From NCBI GenBank assembly GCA_905147135.1, contig LR990056.1, positions 18,180,501-18,244,500 on the forward strand: DNA of 64,000 nucleotides, read 5' to 3'. Shown one piece after another: positions 54,299-64,000 of this stretch (its first letter is position 1; each line of letters begins with the position of its first letter). The notes under the pieces are model-generated. The model worked only from the letters and a program-made list of their open reading frames with translations, was not told the origin of the DNA and ran no database searches. Made by a program: the position numbers and the translations under genes. This DNA is from Blastobasis lacticolella (Eukaryota > Arthropoda > Insecta > Lepidoptera > Blastobasidae).

Positions 54299-55979
54299 TA
54301 AATAGAAGCTGTCTATAGATTCTCAGCTCGTGGTCAATCCTTCGACCAAATCTGTACTAAGTCAGTGATAGGTAACAGTCTATCTGCTATCATAACCCGG
54401 TCAATAACGGTCTACGAGTTACACAACAAGTAATCGTCACAGATCCGAACAACTGTTTACGGTGTCATCTCTACAAAAACAACAAAATAAAATAAAATAA
54501 AAATAAACATTATTTCTACTGCCCAATATCAAAACTAAATCAGAAGTTTAATAATAAGAAGCTCTCACGTCTATTTGATACGCCAGTTATAGGTAACAAT
54601 AGTCCATCTGTTGCCACACCAAAACTAAACAAGCAATAATCATCTTCATCGATTTTAACTGTTCGAACGAGTATACTCTATCTAGACTTTACGTTACGAT
54701 TAAGCTCCCATTTTGAAACCATTTAACAATGTTTGTAATAACGAAGGCATCCCATATCAAGCCGCCTTCTAAAAAAATTACAAAATAAAATTTGCTATCT
54801 ACAGCTACAACATCCGAGACTTTCGGGGCTCTTAGCCCAATGAGTCACACACATGACTCCCAGGTCACTCCAAGTCAGCCAAATAAATCTGGATGTTTGA
54901 CCTCAACAACAATTCAGGTACTTAAAAACTTGTAGGTACTGGCAGAAGGATATGAAATCTCACCATTGCTTACACTGTCTCATCTTACTGGCACAACAAC
55001 AGAACTCAAAATAGTTACTTTATATCAGTAATCAAGGAAATTTCAGTACTCGTAGCTAAAAATAATTTATAAAACCGGCTATTGAACTATCACCAAAATA
55101 TCTGGACTTTCTCATCATCGTTATCGTTAAACACTTTCTCACAAAGCTTAAAACAACTACTTGCTATTAGCCACGCTCCCATAGCCTCCATCAGGCCGGT
55201 AAGCAACCATAAAATTCTCCCATAGGCTCCATTAGCCCACCATCACTGATAAAACACGATCACCTTCATCCGATGATGCAACAAATTTTGAGAAAACAAA
55301 ACGATCACATAAATATCATAAAAACCTCGGCTCGATAGTCGTCACGTATTGGGTTAGCGTCTTAGATTGATCCGTCTAACAAAGTCTTTATCCAGGTCAA
55401 ACTAAGTCACACTGACTTAGTACACATGGTTTTCGGTCGAACTAAGTCACAGGTTTATCTTTAGTTACTCAAAACATAATTCGAAATTATCTACCGTCAA
55501 TCAGTTCACTTACTCGTGTTTACTTTTTTTTTTTTCGTTAAATAACTTGATACTAATATAAAATTACGTTACTAACCAAACTACCTTTTTTTTTGTAGTA
55601 TTAAAAGAAACGTATATCGGTGATCCCATTTTTACCGCGGATATCTTATCTCTCTATTCTACAACATTGGGAAACTACGACCACAATAACAAACATTATA
55701 CTGAAATATGCAAAATTTCGTTCGAATTTCTCCTGTTAAATGTAAACAAACACGCTAATAATTTTTCTCTTTTTTTTATTCTCGATACATGTTTGCACCC
55801 TCCCGCTCGCATAGAAATCGCGGAGATCGCGGGGTCGTTATTGAATTTGCACATTCGAAGCCTATGTCACATTCGAGGCCTATGTGAAGCCTATCCTATC
55901 TCTAAGACAACATCCTAAAGTACACCAGCTAGTTGTTCCACAAACTCACTGCTACGGCATCCCTGCCACACTGTTATTA

Positions 55980-56185
55980 TCAAATATTTACTTAACCAGC
56001 AATCTGGAACGACTTATGGTGACGGGAAAAGTCGAAGGCAAGAGACCCAGAGGCCGAAGTCCGAAGAGATGGGTGGACCAAATATCCGAACGATTCATCG
56101 AAACCGATGGAGACATGCAGTTTACTGAAGATGTCAGGATCCTCAGCAGTGAGGCAACGATCAAGAAGAAGAAGTCAGTCAGCAG
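55980..56185 (+). pseudogene. RTE-like LINE C-terminal fragment inside the LTR-bounded element
   Basis: Codes for LMVTGKVEGKRPRGRSPKRW and then VDQIS, the basic GKR-RGRP-x-RW signature near the C-terminus of RTE-like and related LINE ORF2 proteins. It runs into CCTCAGCAGTGAGGCAACGA and an AAGAAGAAG tail, also familiar from these LINE ends. Nothing of the RT domain remains. Confidence 0.6.
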
Positions 56186-57264
56186 CAGCACCACCATAAC
56201 TATGCTAACGTACTCAATTTATAAAAATAATAGCACTATGCTTTCCAAGTATATCTTATTCTTGTTTTCTGATAACTGACGTGATGTTGGTAATACGTAA
56301 AATCATAGCGCACCATGTTTCAAGATGGTAAAATAATCTTAGATTAAATAACACTTTTTTTACTATAAACACTGTTTGACATTGGGACGGATTTAACATA
56401 ATTCTTACTATTTTTGTGGAGTGATTTTTTTTCTTAGTAACTTTCTATCAGACAGCCTACATTAATTGACATAGGTACCCGCAAAAGCTAACATTTTTAA
56501 ACTTAGCAGTAGTTTTTGACATTTTTACCAACAAATTGTAACACTGACGTAACTGACGTTGTTTATGTTTTGTTTACATTCTTTCTATTTGTAGTTTCAC
56601 TAAAGATACAAATAAACCTGCCATTCTCTCTACTAAGGGTATCAATAGTGTTTCTGTCAGAATACTTTTCTTAATTGTCAAAGTAAATAACTCCTAAAAT
56701 CCGCTAGGGAGCCTCTTCAGCACAGGTTTTTACTAAATAATAATTATGTATAGGACTCACCAGATAGAGAGGAACTGTTAATATCACATCATTTCTCAGT
56801 CATGTACACTCGCAGATTGTCTACCATCGTCGTCCCATGTTGAAACAATCACGTTGAGGCTACCAGTCCAGCGTTGCATTCCAATGTTGTTCTCGTAGGT
56901 GAAGCGAACCGTTGTGCACCATTGTTATGCAATAGAAGAAAATAATTGTATTAGTAAAACAAAAATAAAAAATTAATATACACTGTTTTTAATTGTTTGA
57001 TTTTATTTAATCTGCAGAAATCTAAGCAATTAATTTACTTGTGGTGTCAAACCACACTGCTAAATGAATGTAAATGTAAGCGTTTACTTTAAAGTCATTG
57101 AATAAACTTTAACTGGCTAATTTAGAACTACGCAAATTATTTAACTAACTCAATTTTATATTTAAATGGAAAATATTTTACATGAGTAATCTAAATTAAA
57201 TTTAACAAAAACAAAGAAGCCATACCAAAGTGCCGTCCATAGTAAGTTTCACTCGATTTTTAAT

Positions 57265-57345
57265 AATGTTGTCGATATCTCAGTGGTGCTCTCGAAGGCC
57301 CGGGGTCTGCCTTGACCATGACCCATTTGGTACAGATGATCTGCT
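57265..57345 (-). repeat. SINE-A 3' fragment inside the LTR-bounded element
   Basis: GTGGTGCTCTCG...AAGGCCCGGGGTCTGCC, then TTGACCATGACCCA, matches the 3' part of SINE-A read on the minus strand. Confidence 0.6.
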
Positions 57346-57587
57346 GTTTACTTTATGAATCCCCCAATCTTTCTGACGAAGTCTTTGTCTTATATCTCGG
57401 GGTGTTTGGACTCTTGGCTGCGCTTTGAACATGTTAAATCATTTTACATTTTAATGTAGGCAACTCAACTGGATCGAGTAATCACCTTTCTTTTATTATT
57501 ACGCTTTCACGTAGCGTATCTGCATTTTCTTTGTTACTTTTCATTATACCATCTCTTGGGCGTTGTGTTCGTCATCACCGCTTCTGA

Positions 57588-58075
57588 TGTCGTCGCGTGA
57601 AGGAAAGGGGTGTATCAGGATCATTGTCATCAGGGTGGTGATATCAGTATTAGGTCGTATTCGTCCAGATAAATTAAAGAAAAGGTTCACATTTACTCCA
57701 CTGTATTTATTCCATTTCATTTTTGCACATCACTTATAATTTCACTAGAATTCAGAGCGGTATTACAAATGTAGGCAGTTGAGGTAATTTACTTTCTTAT
57801 TTCAAAGGTGATTTTATAATTACTTTCTTTTTAAACGTAAATAACACTTTCTATTAACGAACTTCAAACGTAAACAAACGAAATGTGGAGACAGTTTCAA
57901 GACGCGTCACTCCTCGGCGGCGGTCGCGCCAAGAATGGCCGCCACTCGGCCCGAGTCGTGCCGTCGAGACTCTGTCAGCACGCCCCACCAGAGGGCGCAC
58001 TCCCACTTCCGTTTTCATCGTCATGAGTCCGTACTATTGACCACATGAGTCCATACTATTGACCGTGATCCGTCA
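57588..58075. repeat. Right LTR of the 5.5-kb element (488 bp)
   Basis: I saw no difference from 52554-53041 in a base-by-base reading, which points to a very recent insertion or to gene conversion. Confidence 0.85.
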
Positions 58076-58219
58076 TATATATCGTCGCATAGTCGGTCGC
58101 ATATTTGACCAACTAATCAGATCATGATCAAACAAGATGACCCCATTATTAGATATTGCATCTTCGGTTAACGTACCACTAGCTAAATCGGCGGTCGTAT
58201 GATGCTGCTGATAATTATC

Positions 58220-58445
58220 TAATAAATAATCTAACCGACAGAAAAAGTTTACTTAAACTCAAATATTTTCTAAACTACAGGATCGAAGATAAACAAATCT
58301 ACGAACCATCTTGATTAAACTGACTTTCAAATAGATAAAACCTTATCCAAATCGGTCCATCCGTTCTGGAGCTACAATGCCACAGACAAATACACAAAGC
58401 CTCCTCCTCGCGTCGCACCTCTTTTTTTGTCAGGAGCTTAAAAAC
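58220..58445 (-). repeat. Repeat C copy, inverted
   Basis: ATCTAACCGACAGAAAAAGT ... ATCGGTCCATCCGTTCTGGA GCTACAATGCCACAGAC. It starts about 145 bp right of the LTR-bounded element. Confidence 0.6.
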
Positions 58446-61400
58446 TGCCACCGTGCCCCACTAACCGCCACTTGCGTGACATTGAAATAGATCCCAATAA
58501 ACGTCCACCTGAGCCTTGTCTATCGGCGGACAGGCAAAGCGGCCGAGACGAGGGTCGCCCCGCATCGCGATGCCACGCAATCGGCCGTACTGCGGACGTT
58601 TTTGTTAATCGCCACGAGACTTGCATACGTTATGTGCTGGCCCCGTCTCGGAGGAATGGAGGAAAGGGGAGCTGGGATACTTAAGTACGCTTTTATACCA
58701 TTATGGTGGCAGAGAAGCTTATAGTGGAGTGGAAATAAGCGAAAATATAGCTTGAGGAAGAACTAATCGTAACAGGAATCAAATGATTTTTGCGGTAATC
58801 TATTATATTTTTCATACATTCCCTAACAAAAGTGAATATGTCCTACCGCCACAAGCGAGTATGTTGCTCGTAAGCGGTTGGGAGTTCGAAAAAGCGAGCG
58901 CAGCAAAATTTGTAGACAATTTTATAAGCCTTAATTTGTTCATGGAACGAATTCCCGTAGATCGCACTGTTTTCGAGATATTTACGAAAACCCAAAAAAC
59001 TACCTCACGGTACAGGGGTACCGGGTATATTTTTAGTATGTTGATCAGAAGCGTATTACATTTGCCGCAATAATTATTTCTGTTACAGTAAGTTCTACCT
59101 CAAAAACTAATTCGATTGCACTATTACTAATTCGGCAAGCAGTTACCGCAGCCTATGGACGTCATGGTTGGTACAATGTGTTGTTGCAGGTGTAGCTTTT
59201 CCTCTCAGTTTTGTCAATGTGGCAGCTTTTTGCGTGTTTCCACACAATATTCCCAGCCCCATTATAATGCATGTTTGTCGTAAATTCTAGGATCACCGTA
59301 GGGAATATTGTTCGGGAATAGTGTAGCTTCGTACTAGTAAAAGATTTTACGAAATTTGTTCGAAGTGCTTTCGAAATATGTCAATATTTTTTCTGTTTAC
59401 AATACTTATAAACAAAAATTACATATTTTTCCCGATCGAGTTAACGTCAAGCCCACAACAGTCCACTTCTGGACCTGATTTTGAAGATCGGTTAGTAGAT
59501 TCGGAGATAACAGCCAACATAAAAGCACAGAACCTTATCCTCTTGATTTACTAAAAATTAAAAAGTACTCATTGCAATAAATAAATTTCATGGTCCTATA
59601 AGAAAACCATACAAACGAGAGAGATCTGCCAGGCCCGTAGCAAGGGGAACGATGTGGTCTACCCCTACAGGTGTTACGTTATGTATGCAGGTATACCACA
59701 GGTATACAAACCTAACGTTCCCCAATATCCAAACCACTATCTTTAATATTAAAGAAAATAAAAGAAGCAGCAGCTAATTACTCACTCTAACCCATTAGCT
59801 CTATAGCACTCTCACCTCTCACTCATCGCCGTCGCAAACCGCACGCCTCCGCACCCCGCCACGCCACAATATCGCCATAGTAGAAATCAAAGAGATTGGA
59901 AAGTTAGCTACCTTCACGGCTGAGTTGGTTTTTCCTATTCGGTTTTATAGCTGTCCTATTGTAAACTGTATATTTACAGCTATAATGAAATGTCTCTATT
60001 CATTAGATCCCCCAAAACTTTCTTTAATAAGAAAAAGATCATCGTCCGCTAGGATGATGATGACTTAAGAATATTTCTCCTTACATCGATATCTATAATA
60101 TCGCTTATTTTACATATGGAAAGAAAATATCGACAGAGTGAACATCCTTATTTATTTGATGATGACAGAAAATGAAGGAGACTTCAATGCTTAATGATGC
60201 TAACCCGGCACGCATTTTTCGTATGAAGAAAGCGTCAATGGCGTCTCTGTAGACTGGCAAAAATAACAAAGCAAAAGTAAGAGGCAAGCTCTGAAGGTAG
60301 AGTAATAAAACAGTAAACTTATTTCCTGTTGTCCATGGATTTAGTCCACAACCACTGTTGGATTTGAGCAGCCTCCACACTATTGTAAGATTTTGCCCAT
60401 TCTTTACGCTTGGCCATTTATGGTCTACGGAGGTCCTATTTGATCCGCCTCCAAGAACGAGTCTGAATAAATGTAACATACTCATTATGAGCTTGGAAGC
60501 TTTGTATTTACCGGTTTGTTTACACCGGAACAACGTATTTACGCCCACATCCCACAGGAGATTGGTTTTCCCCAAAAAGAGCAAAACAGTTAGGGTAGCT
60601 GTAGCAAAAGGATCAGGATCATTATTATAGTGTCAGGCTTTTAACTTGTGGCACTCATACTGCCTACCTCTAGCATACGAGCATACAGTACCTATATATA
60701 GTTAATTAACCCGAAACTGAAAACAGCTCCCACAGGACCAAGCTATAACCGAGATTCATGGGAGCATAGCGCACGGAAGTTTTAATTAACCAATACCAAC
60801 TTTTTTCCGCGACTACGTCCGCATGAAATTCGGTTATGACGTTTTCCGCCGGAGAGTGGGCTACTGTTACTTGCTGTTGTCAGTGTAGGAAAGGAGTTAT
60901 AAACAATTCTGCAATTTTTTAATGGCTTTATACAGTAATAAACGAGCAGACAGCCCACGTGATGGTAAATGGTACCTAACTGTCTAGCATTTCATTTTCT
61001 ATTTATTTATCACAAAAATTACAGCACTACAGTGAGCCAAAGCCCCGTGCACAACATTCTAATTAATCATAACTTTTAACAAATACTTCATGTATAGCAA
61101 CTTTAACAAAATTTACAATCAAAACTAAAAGGGTCCGCAAACAAGTCGCAATCCGGGGCCGAGCTGAAGAGACCATTCAACAGGATGCGTGATTTTACCA
61201 AAGGCGAATCACTATGGGCCATCGTTTGACAAGTGTCCTCAGCCAGCCACCGGATATAATTGCTATGGAACCGCATGCATTTTAGGTATGAAAACAATAA
61301 GCAAATGCGTGATACGAGATCAGGACAGACCAGTACGGTACGTAAAATTTAAAAATGAGCAGCATTCAATCAAAATTCCAGCGTACCTTCAAAGAATTCA

Positions 61401-63567
61401 TGAAAGAATAAAAATAAAAAGTATAATACCTCCAAGTGGGAAATATGCTTATTTACCACCTAGCTAGTGCAAAAAATATAAAATTTTATCCGTTTAGTAG
61501 TTTGTGTGCGAAAGAGTAACAAACATGCATCCAACTACGCCCAACATACTTTCACATTTATAATATTCGTTGGATAGATTTGAATAAATTGGAATGGACT
61601 TCATGTCCATCAATCAACTACGTTTAGTACTTACATCGATACCATAATAGCAGTTGTGTAATTATCGCATAATTGAAAGTTTACTTACAAGGACAGCGTC
61701 GAGACGTTCTAGTGCTTGTTTTAGGTTATAGTAGGTTTCCAAGAACTCTGCTAAAGCTCTCATTACCCTCATAGTGTGACCCTTCAATGTCAGAGTAATT
61801 AGGCTGTTTCTAGATAGACATATTCTATTTTCGGCCATATCGTCACTTACCGTAATTTAATTTTTAAAGTTACACCTAAAATATTCACAGAGACCATTAA
61901 AATAAACACCAAATACTTAAAAAATCTTTAAACAACGTCTTCCACACCGCTGCCCCCCGGAATAGTGCCCAGAAAGCTGCCTGCGTTGCCTCGTTGAATA
62001 GCAATGTTTATTCTCTCTCCAAAGAATGACCTAGCTTTCTGGTCACTTGTGGTCTCTCCTAGCTTTTTACATATACCTTTATAAATATTTTGAGCGCCGG
62101 GGTATTAGTGCTCGATTGTTAGTGTTACAAAATTGGGGTTCTTTTACGCAATTTCGGGGAAAAATTTGACTCCTATGGAAATGGAACCTGGCTACGGCAG
62201 AACTAACAGATGACTTGCTTAGAGCCTAGATTGGTTTAGACTGGCAGCGAAGGCGCCGACCGAGGTACCAAGTCAGTGCGGCCGGTATTCTCTAATGATC
62301 ATTTTACTTCGCTGCTTTTAGACCACTGGCTAGTCTTTAGGCGCTAAGTAAGCCACCTATCAGTGCGGAAAGGAAACTATCTGGGACAAGAAAGTGTCCC
62401 AGATATATGATGATGTTAATGTTTATGTAAATGAAAAGTAGTCAACCTTTAAATAAATAATCAAAAGTAATACTAAAAAGTGATTCTGTAAGGCGGAACT
62501 AGGCGAAAAACAGCATTCAAGAAACTACATCTGGCAACCCTCGACCGCGGGCACCGCGTCTAAGTGCCTCGGCGCCTTCATTACCGAATGTAAATTCAGT
62601 TAGCTCTATACGACACGCACGAACCCTTTCAAGCCTCCCTTTATAATTCTTAATACTTACCGTATACTGATTTGCAAGTATTCAGTGTCTCAACACATCA
62701 AAGCTTAGGCAAAACATAACACTTACGTCCTAATTTTTTGCGAAGGCCCTTGACAAAGCCTCATCTCTCTCGAAGTTCATGTATATGTTGAAACAGGCCG
62801 CTCGTTACATGAAATATAAAGCCCCAGTGAGATATTTCAGACATAACGACTCGTTATATGGTCGCGCAGCCTCTAATTATGGGAAAAACATGTCTCTTTT
62901 GCGAAATTCAACATTTTAACGTACTATCCAAGGTTTTATATGGATAATTATTTAATGTATGTAATATGTATGTTGTAAATCAAAGAGAAACCTTTACTTG
63001 AACATTATTTTGACATGTTGGCTGTTATACAATATTTTGTAAGGAGTGTTCATGTATGAAATTAGTTAGTCACAATGAATGCTACGCTTCGTAGCATTTA
63101 GCTACGGACGTAGACGTGCTTGCGTGTTTCGTAGCTTAACGTTGCATATAATTCTGAATATTGAGTATTCATACATTTAATCGGTGTTTTGTTCCGCGAC
63201 ATAACTGAAGTGTAATGTAATAATAATATTATTGAGACTTAGTTACTTGAATATATGAATTAAAATTGAAATTGATAACAATCGTTATAGTTTACATTTC
63301 ATTGATTCTAGGTCCATGCCAGATAAGGTTGCTTTGAGGTTATGGCGTCTTTATCATTGTTTTATCAAGGACCAAGGTTTATATCGTGAGTTGTTGTTGT
63401 TGGTTGTCTGTCGCGAACAATGTTATCTGCACAAAAATCTACTATTTCCTCTAATCCAACAGGTTACATCAACACAGGTTACCAAATAAACACGCCAGCA
63501 CAAATAAATAAAATCTCGTATATTATCATCAAGTAACAAATTGAGTCCATGGTTGCACACACAAACG
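58446..63567. other. Intergenic, sparse repeats
   Basis: Contains a GC-rich patch (58500-58670), LINE-tail scraps (59140-59165, 60940-61130), a frame of 159 codons at 60584-60105 (minus) without known domains, and a perfect 11-bp stem hairpin at 62378-62405. Confidence 0.4.
60940..61010 (-). repeat. Repeat R-type tail, inverted
   Basis: ATAAACGAGCAGACAGCCCA CGTGATGGTAAATGG, followed by an A/T-rich run resembling an inverted LINE 3' UTR that continues to about 61130. Confidence 0.55.
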
Positions 63568-63784
63568 TCACATGAACACGTCGTCGGCGGGCGTGGCGTG
63601 CGCGGTGTGTGCGGCGTGCGCGGTGTGCGCGGCGGGCGAGGCGAGCGCGGTGAGCGCGGCGAGCGGGGCGTCATCCTCGAAGGTGACCATCTTGTCGCGG
63701 CCGCGTCGCACCGACACCGGCTCGCAGCCGGTCAGGCTTAAATTAAACTCGCTGAGGGAGCGAGGCACGAAGTATTCGACGCAC
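63568..63784 (-). CDS. Possible last coding exon of an unidentified gene
   Basis: On the minus strand an acceptor (TTAACGCAG, 63793-63785) is followed by 71 codons and a TGA at 63570-63568. The frame gives CVEYFVPRSLSEFNLS, then PVSVRRGRDKMVTFEDDAP and an Ala/His/Thr-rich end. GC content is far above the flanks and the text before the repeat looks like a cytoplasmic tail of a conserved protein, perhaps of a membrane protein. The Ala-rich part is a repeat that keeps several frames open, so reading frame alone is weak evidence. I do not recognise the gene. Earlier exons would lie beyond 64000. Confidence 0.42.
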
Positions 63785-64000
63785 CTGCGTTAATGAGTAC
63801 TATGAGATTATTGGTAATATGATGAATGCATTTGGAGGACGTATAGTAGGGTGTAGTTCAAAGAATGCAAAATAATTCACGCTTCTTATTTCAAAGATCT
63901 CGCGGACGAAGTCTCGAGTAAAAGCTGGTGAGTAATAATGTAGGTATAACACTACTTATTTAGAAATAATGTAACATGAAAACTATATTTTTTTAAATTA

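Larger units (their letters stand above)
52554..58075. mobile_element. Non-autonomous LTR element without gag/pol (LARD-like)
   Basis: Two direct repeats of 488 bp, identical when read side by side, start with TG and end with CA. The sequence TATATA stands immediately left of the first (52548-52553) and immediately right of the second (58076-58081), so a 4-6 bp target duplication brackets the whole. Gypsy-type elements of the 17.6/297 group are known to prefer TATA-like targets. The 4546-bp interior has no frame resembling gag, protease, reverse transcriptase or integrase. It holds a minisatellite, a decayed LINE piece and a SINE piece. I could not find a tRNA-complementary primer site next to the first LTR or a purine tract before the second, in either orientation. 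Alternatives are a Penelope-like element with terminal direct repeats or a local duplication. Confidence 0.7.

Noticed and set aside
53928..54318. Overlapping long frames on both strands rich in Cys, Ala, Gly and Thr
   Set aside because: They are the translation of a 15-bp minisatellite, which keeps every phase without a stop open.
52554..58075. Two independent solo LTRs
   Set aside because: Each would need its own target duplication. The inner flanks differ (CGGCC against CTTCTGA) and only the outer flanks match.
58472..58684. GC-rich opposed frames near 58.5 kb as an exon
   Set aside because: Both strands are open because of base composition, with no splice signal or recognised domain.
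60105..60584. 159-codon frame on the minus strand as a gene
   Set aside because: No recognisable domain, no clear splice sites or conserved composition. It could be chance or a TE remnant, so it is only mentioned in the intergenic entry.

Overview
The window looks like a chromosomal segment from a lepidopteran (moth or butterfly). It is AT-rich, gene-poor and packed with short decayed transposable-element copies. The evidence is two tRNA-headed SINE families and several LINE 3'-end families that I recognise as typical of Lepidoptera, plus short introns with GT/AG borders. It is not bacterial, and I saw no operons, rRNA or CRISPR. Only one convincing host gene lies fully inside the window: a three-coding-exon gene on the minus strand (23488-27381, with a probable untranslated first exon ending at 27476). 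It encodes a 973-residue protein with a basic N-terminal domain, a long disordered middle and a C-terminal BEN domain, so a chromatin or transcription factor is likely. A possible last coding exon of a second minus-strand gene lies at 63568-63784.

Layout. 1-23 kb: SINE-A and SINE-B copies and the 3' ends of several LINE families, some tandem or nested, and a fold-back element near 2.4 kb. 22.3-22.8 kb: a 536-bp sequence bounded by 16-bp inverted repeats, just downstream of the BEN gene. 23.5-27.5 kb: the BEN gene. 27.5-31.4 kb: AT-rich intergenic DNA, two opposed SINE-B copies and a 251-bp MITE with TA target duplication. 31.5-35.3 kb: a CR1/Jockey-group LINE with a 5'-truncated ORF1 and an intact 964-residue endonuclease/reverse transcriptase. 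A 3' truncated relative lies at 46.2-46.6 kb, and the two share a 3'-UTR hairpin. 35-49 kb: more repeats, an (AT)25 microsatellite and a G-rich degenerate array. 49.7-50.9 kb: a 1.19-kb element with 27-bp inverted termini and repeated subterminal motifs. 52.55-58.08 kb: two direct repeats of 488 bp, identical by eye, with TG...CA ends and a TATA(TA) duplication outside, enclosing 4.5 kb without gag or pol. 58-64 kb: mostly unrecognised intergenic DNA.

The most unusual object is the 5.5-kb LTR-bounded element. It behaves like a recently moved non-autonomous LTR element (LARD-like) whose interior carries a minisatellite and older TE fragments, and I cannot see a standard primer-binding site or polypurine tract in it. 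Most of the rest is explained by LINE machinery: the SINEs and truncated LINE ends depend on LINE reverse transcriptase, and the intact ORF2 at 31987-34881 is one possible source of such activity. No sequence search was run. Family names rest on motifs and memory, and repeat boundaries are by eye.
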